Positions 36,701 through 40,092 of a DNA stretch of 40,092 nt are shown here, piece after piece. The stretch is from positions 1 to 40,092 of the forward strand of contig JAKEEM010000061.1 of assembly GCA_022616535.1 (NCBI GenBank). Reading direction: 5' to 3'. The notes under the pieces are model-generated. The model was given only the letters and a program-made list of their open reading frames with translations, did no database searches and was not told the origin of the DNA. Position numbers and translations under genes: made by a program. Origin of the DNA: Chlorobiota bacterium. GTDB lineage: Bacteria; Bacteroidota; Ignavibacteria; Tepidaquicellales; OLB5. Numbering within the stretch: the first letter of the stretch is position 1; the number at the start of each line of letters is the position of its first letter.

Positions 36701-38019
36701 AACGTTTTGACCACCGTCATCATGCTCTGGATGCGTTAGTAGTTGCGCTGACAGAACAATCTCACATTCAAAGATTAAATAATTTAAATAAAGAATTGCA
36801 AAAATGGTTAAACGATAATAAGCAAGAAATAAAACAAAACTTCACTGGCTCAGATGAAGAGCTAATGAATGAATTTCTAAATCTCTCAAAAGAAAAACGT
36901 GAAAAGATTATTGAAAAAATGCCCAGCTTCAGAAAATTTGATGTGCCTTGGCCTAATTTGCCAGACGAAACCAAACAAAATCTTGAATCAATAATAGTTT
37001 CTCATAAACCAAAACAGAAACTACTCATACAAAAAGATAAAAATGGTCAGATAATGCTAAAGATAAGAGGGCCCTTGCATCAAGAAACATATTATGGGAA
37101 AAACGATACATACAGATTACCTGTTTCAAAACTTTCAAATAAAACTGATATTGTTAAATTTATTGATTTAAAAATAGTCAGTAAATCCATCGCGGAAACT
37201 CTAAAAAAACATTTAAGAAAGTATAATAATGATGCAAAGGATGCTTTCTCAGAAGAAGGGATCACACAACTAAATAAGGAAAGAAAACACAAGTTACGAG
37301 CCGTAAAGGTAAGATATGCAAAAGATGATGACAAGGAAACTAAATTACAGCCGCTAGATAAAAAATATTACCCTAAAAATTCAATACTAGTAAAAACCGG
37401 CTCAAATTATTGTTTTGCTATCACTGAAAAAGAAGGTAACAGAAAATTTGGCATTATTCCGTTTTTTGATTCAGTGAATCTTTTGAAAGAATCAATACAA
37501 GAAGGAAAGAAGAATAAAGAGTTAGTTATACGAGAATACTTTGAAAATACATGTGAAACCACAAAAGGTAGCAGATTACTTTTCACATTATCGCAGGATG
37601 ATTTAGTGTATTTTCCTAAAGAGGACGAGGAAAATATACCACTTAAAGAAAGTGAAAATAATTACAAAGAATTTTGGAATAATATCGATAGAAATAGAAT
37701 TTTTAATGTCGTCAAATTTACAGGTAATACTTGCTATTTTACCCAGCATAACATTTCACAAGAACTATCTTACAGACAAATAGAAAACCTAGGCTCTGAC
37801 GATATAAAAACCAAGCCTAAAACTTATAATGAATTCGGCAGTAATGATGGTTGTTGTCCTTATATTTACAAATTAGACGATGGTTCATTTCACCAAAATA
37901 ATCAGCTCAATAAAATGCTCAGCAAAAATCCTAAAGGAACAACTTTTGCAATTCAAGATACCTGTATCAAAATCTCAGTTGACCGCCTGGGAAATATAAA
38001 ACCTGCTGTCTATGATTAA
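33739..38019 (+). CDS. cas9: Cas9 endonuclease, subtype II-C
   Basis: A 1426-aa RNA-guided DNA endonuclease; with tracrRNA:crRNA it cuts both strands of matching DNA next to a PAM. RuvC-I starts at ILGLDLGTNSIGWALVE (Asp8), followed by an Arg-rich bridge helix (NADRRRYRGVRKLNKRYKQRRNKL). RuvC-II is IKIELSRELKNN (Glu744). The HNH domain has YDVDHIIPRS with Asp823/His824, Asn838 and Asn847. RuvC-III is DHRHHALDALVVAL (His995, Asp998). All catalytic residues are present. A lysine/glutamate-rich insertion of about 110 residues (about 154-265) follows the bridge-helix region. The C-terminal wedge/PAM-interacting part is strand-rich. The length suits Bacteroidota II-C enzymes. ATG 33739 has no clear Shine-Dalgarno. 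The last 8 bp overlap cas1. Confidence 0.97.
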   Translation: MKKILGLDLGTNSIGWALVEKPENDTKQGKILGLGSRIIPIGDDKTNFEQGLALTRNADRRRYRGVRKLNKRYKQRRNKLIYVLKELGILPDFIKWDGEFPEPTKIQKLSIKPIDKGSKQQNALEIFELRSKALNKKVELKDFGRILYILDQLRGYAGGGDNEEDKTNKKENDEKTEDASIKKYEVKIDVVKILSEPKVVGKVKSRRGKDEGKEIPEYEITVVTSDGEEYTGTTLLDILKQNEEFELELRIRRNKKDEISSVKLSLPKKSNWRVEFEKLEKELNETGEHISEYYHRKLTENPWYRVRSHVILRSRYKAEFDEIWKQQSQHYDFLNNTPKDVLEKIAKFLFPGEKESQKKYREEAINKGLKHIIKEQIIYYQRPLKPQMKLIGNCRYEKELKVLPISHPLQIEYTIWQQINNLSINTVTDVSGKKQYYDRSLNAEQKELLYELLQNQKELSYKVITTKLKLRDKIDYLNGLNFKAKLKGNETKITIKKTLGDELFAKLSLDDAEKLTELWRILYNWFKDDNVILETNEYDTNPRKYQFYNPNSDNEYDAQSERVQSINNFLKLELGNEYERIINRELLLKIAKLRFKRSYRSLSAKAINNILPLMKAGKYYSNDSNNNNITNKIIKLKNDEYVETIEDSLIDYHKKYPDCFIGGGLKSSDAAMLVYGKHTTEEFEGVNDYHNIKTFEQRKKEDPQNTDKYTLRNPIVEQITNETLQVIKSIWKQYKIKPDEIKIELSRELKNNAEERNKIYKAVLRNEKENKRIKERLAEHNIELSLSNIERYKLWEQQNYLSPYTSETIPLNELFDIREYDVDHIIPRSRFFDDSLANKIVCETKINIEKGNRTAWEYINSGSTEDKILNVENYIEHVNKIFFGRKRKNLLLKEIPKDFVERQKKDSQYISIKVKEELEKIVGTENVKTSTGGITDYLRQHWGLNEKFKEITKHRYELMSKMCDENWVEEIHNPQTNKTSLKIKNWSKRFDHRHHALDALVVALTEQSHIQRLNNLNKELQKWLNDNKQEIKQNFTGSDEELMNEFLNLSKEKREKIIEKMPSFRKFDVPWPNLPDETKQNLESIIVSHKPKQKLLIQKDKNGQIMLKIRGPLHQETYYGKNDTYRLPVSKLSNKTDIVKFIDLKIVSKSIAETLKKHLRKYNNDAKDAFSEEGITQLNKERKHKLRAVKVRYAKDDDKETKLQPLDKKYYPKNSILVKTGSNYCFAITEKEGNRKFGIIPFFDSVNLLKESIQEGKKNKELVIREYFENTCETTKGSRLLFTLSQDDLVYFPKEDEENIPLKESENNYKEFWNNIDRNRIFNVVKFTGNTCYFTQHNISQELSYRQIENLGSDDIKTKPKTYNEFGSNDGCCPYIYKLDDGSFHQNNQLNKMLSKNPKGTTFAIQDTCIKISVDRLGNIKPAVYD

Positions 38020-38968
38020 GCGAACCCTGTACTTCGGCTCGCCTGCACATTTAAGTTGTAAATCGGAACAGCTTATAATAGACTTTCGTCCAGAACAGCT
38101 TGAAATTAACTTTATTGACTACTCTGATTATGACGCAAGATATGATAACCGTAAAGATTTAAATAAAACAATTCCAATTGAAGATATTGGAATAATTATA
38201 ATAGACCATTATGGAGTAACCATATCTCACTACTTGCTCTCAACACTTCTCGAAAACAACGCAGCGGTGATTACCTGCAATAACGCCCACCACCCAACGG
38301 GAATGATGCTGAACCTTGACGGCAACCAGATTCAATCAGAAAAGTTCCGCGCTCAAATAGATGCTTCTGCCCCGCTGAAAAAACAGCTCTGGCAGCAGAC
38401 AGTTCAGGCAAAAATCAAAAATCAGGCAGGGCTTTTAAAGCTGAAAGGGGTCCCTGTTGACAATATGCTTAAATGGGCTAAAGATGTTAAATCCGGAGAC
38501 TTGGAAAACCACGAAGCCCGCGCCGCATCATTTTACTGGAAAGCAATATTTCCTGATAACCTTGATTTCTACCGCTCTCGCTCTGGTCCGCCACCAAATA
38601 ACCTGCTTAACTATGGCTATGCAATTTTAAGAGCAATTACAGCCCGCTCGCTTACAGCTTCTGGGCTTTTGCCAACTCTTGGAATACACCATCATAATAA
38701 ATACAACGCATATTGTTTAGCAGATGATATAATGGAGCCGTTCAGGCCCTTTGTTGATAAAATCGTTTGTGAAATTACATGTAACGGTACAGAGACGGAG
38801 GAACTTACTCCTAAAACTAAAAAACAACTTTTAGAGATTGCCTCCTCAGACATATTTATAGACGGGGAAAAAAGCCCCTTAATGGTTGGCATTCAAAGAA
38901 CCACCGCCTCACTTGCAAAATGCTTTGATGCAAAGGCAAAAAAGATTTTATATCCTGAACTTGCATAA
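38012..38968 (+). CDS. cas1: Cas1 integrase, type II
   Basis: A 318-aa Cas1, the metal-dependent integrase that with Cas2 inserts new spacers into the array. The N-terminal beta-strand domain begins RTLYFGSPAHLSCKSEQLII. The helical catalytic domain has Glu168 (ENHEARAASFYW), His in LGIHHHNKYN (226-228) and Asp in CLADDIMEPFRP (238/239), the three metal-binding positions. The PPNNLLNYGYAILRA segment is typical of type II Cas1. Its ATG lies inside the end of cas9 (ATGATTAA overlap), so the two are translationally coupled. Codon use from about 38230 on looks more G+C-rich than cas9. Confidence 0.97.
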   Translation: MIKRTLYFGSPAHLSCKSEQLIIDFRPEQLEINFIDYSDYDARYDNRKDLNKTIPIEDIGIIIIDHYGVTISHYLLSTLLENNAAVITCNNAHHPTGMMLNLDGNQIQSEKFRAQIDASAPLKKQLWQQTVQAKIKNQAGLLKLKGVPVDNMLKWAKDVKSGDLENHEARAASFYWKAIFPDNLDFYRSRSGPPPNNLLNYGYAILRAITARSLTASGLLPTLGIHHHNKYNAYCLADDIMEPFRPFVDKIVCEITCNGTETEELTPKTKKQLLEIASSDIFIDGEKSPLMVGIQRTTASLAKCFDAKAKKILYPELA

Positions 38969-39034
38969 ATTATTCCTTTCTGCACACACCTGTTGCAATA
39001 TAAACGGGGTTAAGCAGGGTTTTTTATAAACAAA

Positions 39035-39364
39035 ATGAAACTAGACGAATACCGCATTATGTGGATACTCGTATTTTTTGACCTGCCGACAGACACTAAA
39101 AAGGATATAAGGAACTATACTCGTTTTCGTAAGGGTATTATGAAAGACGGCTTTGATATGTTCCAGTTTTCCATTTACCTCAGGCATTGTATGAGCAGGG
39201 AAAACAGCGACGTCCATGTGAAAAGAGTTAAATCTGTTCTGCCGCCAAAGGGGCATGTAGGGATTTTAAGAATCACCGATAAACAGTTTGGTGAAATTGA
39301 GATTTTCTACGGCAGGAAAAAAGAGGAGGTAAAGCCCCCGCCCCAGCAGTTAGAGCTGTTTTAA
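39035..39364 (+). CDS. cas2: Cas2, type II
   Basis: A 109-aa Cas2 with the ferredoxin-like fold start IMWILVFFDLPTDTKKD (Asp16 at the usual acidic position), then YTRFRKGIMKDGFDMFQFSIYLRHC and the strands GHVGILRITDKQFGEIEIFYG. The Pro-rich end KPPPQQLELF is a common tail in type II Cas2. It holds the Cas1 dimers together in the spacer-integration complex. It lies 66 bp after cas1 on the same strand, with no clear terminator between. No csn2 or cas4 follows, which together with cas9 length places the locus in II-C. Confidence 0.96.
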   Translation: MKLDEYRIMWILVFFDLPTDTKKDIRNYTRFRKGIMKDGFDMFQFSIYLRHCMSRENSDVHVKRVKSVLPPKGHVGILRITDKQFGEIEIFYGRKKEEVKPPPQQLELF

Positions 39365-39386
39365 CCTAAAAAGTATTTCTGTGCCC

Positions 39387-39473
39387 TGACTTTCCCGCCT
39401 GCTGTGGGCAGGTAAGTCGGGATTACGGGCATTACCCAAATCACGGGCTTTAGCCCTTATTGATTTTGGGTAT
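39387..39473 (+). terminator. Hairpins after cas2
   Basis: Two stem-loops follow cas2: TCCCG...CGGGA (39393-39422) enclosing CCTGC/GCAGG, and TACCCAAATCA (39433-39443) with TGATTTTGGGTA (39461-39472) enclosing GGGCTTTAGCCC. The second is followed by TTTCTTCT, so it may end the cas transcript. It may also be an intergenic palindromic repeat. Confidence 0.5.
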
Positions 39474-39489
39474 TTCTTCTCACGTTCAA

Positions 39490-39523
39490 TAAAAAAAGTC
39501 CGTCTCACGTAAAGAAACGGACT
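39490..39523 (-). terminator. Rho-independent terminator of the CRISPR transcript
   Basis: On the minus strand AGTCCGT (39517-39523), a 13-nt loop and ACGGACT (39497-39503) are followed by a run of seven T (39491-39497). It lies between the array and cas2 and ends transcripts that come out of the array toward the cas genes. Confidence 0.85.
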
Positions 39524-39595
39524 ATCTTCTCTGACGATTTTTTTAATCCTAAAATGTTTGTAACTACCTTGTTTTAATGACGATACGGAAATTAT

Positions 39596-40092
39596 GTTGT
39601 ATCAAATATCGTCAAAGAACAATTTGAAAGCAAATCACAACACTTAGCTAATGAATCCCTTTATAAGAAATGTTGTATCAAATATCGTCAAAGAACAATT
39701 TGAAAGCAAATCACAACAGTTGGTAGTTTGACCAAGTGTTATGCCAAGTTGTATCAAATATCGTCAAAGAACAATTTGAAAGCAAATCACAACTAAAATA
39801 ACTATTTCTTGTAACGTGTTTCTGTTGTATCAAATATCGTCAAAGAACAATTTGAAAGCAAATCACAACTGCAAAATAGTCCTTAGCTCGGTTTCAGCGG
39901 TTGTATCAAATATCGTCAAAGAACAATTTGAAAGCAAATCACAACTCTGTGGGGTCTTTGCCCGCAACAACGGCTGTTGTATCAAATATCGTCAAAGAAC
40001 AATTTGAAAGCAAATCACAACAAGCTATCTCTCGGCTTTGGGTTCCTGTATGTTGTATCAAATATCGTCAAAGAACAATTTGAAAGCAAATC
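39596..40092 (-). CRISPR. Type II-C CRISPR array, seven repeats seen
   Basis: Six complete 46-bp repeats start at 39596, 39672, 39748, 39824, 39900 and 39976, and a seventh at 40052 is cut by the window end after 41 bp. All are identical over the visible bases. The six spacers are each exactly 30 nt. In the crRNA sense (minus strand) the repeat begins GTTGTGATTTGCTTTCAAAT, the start seen in Bacteroidota II-C repeats, and ends GATACAAC. The anti-repeat in the tracrRNA fits this sense. The array continues beyond the window, so its leader end is not seen. Confidence 0.98.
39603..39634 (-). promoter_or_regulatory. Promoter-like boxes inside each CRISPR repeat
   Basis: On the minus strand each repeat contains TTTG (39631-39634 in the first) and, 20 nt further, GATATTTG (39603-39610), seven of eight bases of the TAnnTTTG box counting n as free. 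Transcription would start at the repeat end or first spacer bases, giving single crRNAs. The same holds for every repeat copy. Confidence 0.55.

Overview
The window looks like a Bacteroidota/Chlorobi-group chromosome, most likely an Ignavibacteria-like bacterium. Four secreted proteins or their remnants end in type IX secretion (T9SS) sorting domains with a YPNPFN motif. Shine-Dalgarno signals are mostly weak, several genes start with TTG or GTG, and the promoter-like boxes that can be seen fit the Bacteroidota pattern TTTG-N19/20-TAnnTTTG. No species is assigned.

Bases 1-8331 are ordinary chromosome: an SDR dehydrogenase abutting a CopA-type copper ATPase, four tandem outer-membrane beta-barrel genes, an LptF/LptG-family permease and a DUF3467 protein on the other strand.

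At 8437 a tRNA-Asn gene begins but stops exactly at the end of its 7-nt anticodon loop, and unrelated AT-rich DNA follows. This looks like one end of an integrated element. Next come a tyrosine integrase broken by an in-frame stop, a frameshifted HTH gene, a lipoprotein, an unknown 472-aa protein, a second (frameshifted) integrase and a HEPN protein. The missing half of the tRNA was not found in the window.

Bases 15.7-33.4 kb hold two diverged copies of one cassette: (a) a DNA methyltransferase on the minus strand, (b) a YCF48/BNR-repeat T9SS protein, (c) a metzincin-like lipoprotein, (d) a giant T9SS protein with a variable N-terminal part and a nearly constant C-terminal part, and (e) a conserved potentially structured element just after (d). 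Copy 1 is intact and its methyltransferase carries an Mrr-like endonuclease domain. Copy 2 is worn: its methyltransferase is truncated and chimeric, its metalloprotease lies in two ORFs and its giant protein is frameshifted. A two-gene unit with a PD-(D/E)XK-like nuclease sits between the copies.

Bases 33.6-40.1 kb are a type II-C CRISPR-Cas locus: a tracrRNA (not an ORF, found by its anti-repeat) on the minus strand, cas9, cas1 and cas2 on the plus strand, and an array of at least seven 46-bp repeats with 30-nt spacers that runs off the window. The anti-repeat orientation, promoter-like boxes inside every repeat and an intrinsic terminator between cas2 and the array all indicate that crRNAs are made from the minus strand, toward the cas genes. 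Cas9 with tracrRNA:crRNA would give interference and Cas1-Cas2 spacer acquisition. With the methyltransferase-endonuclease fusion, the nuclease pair and the HEPN gene, the right three quarters of the window reads as a defence-rich accessory region.
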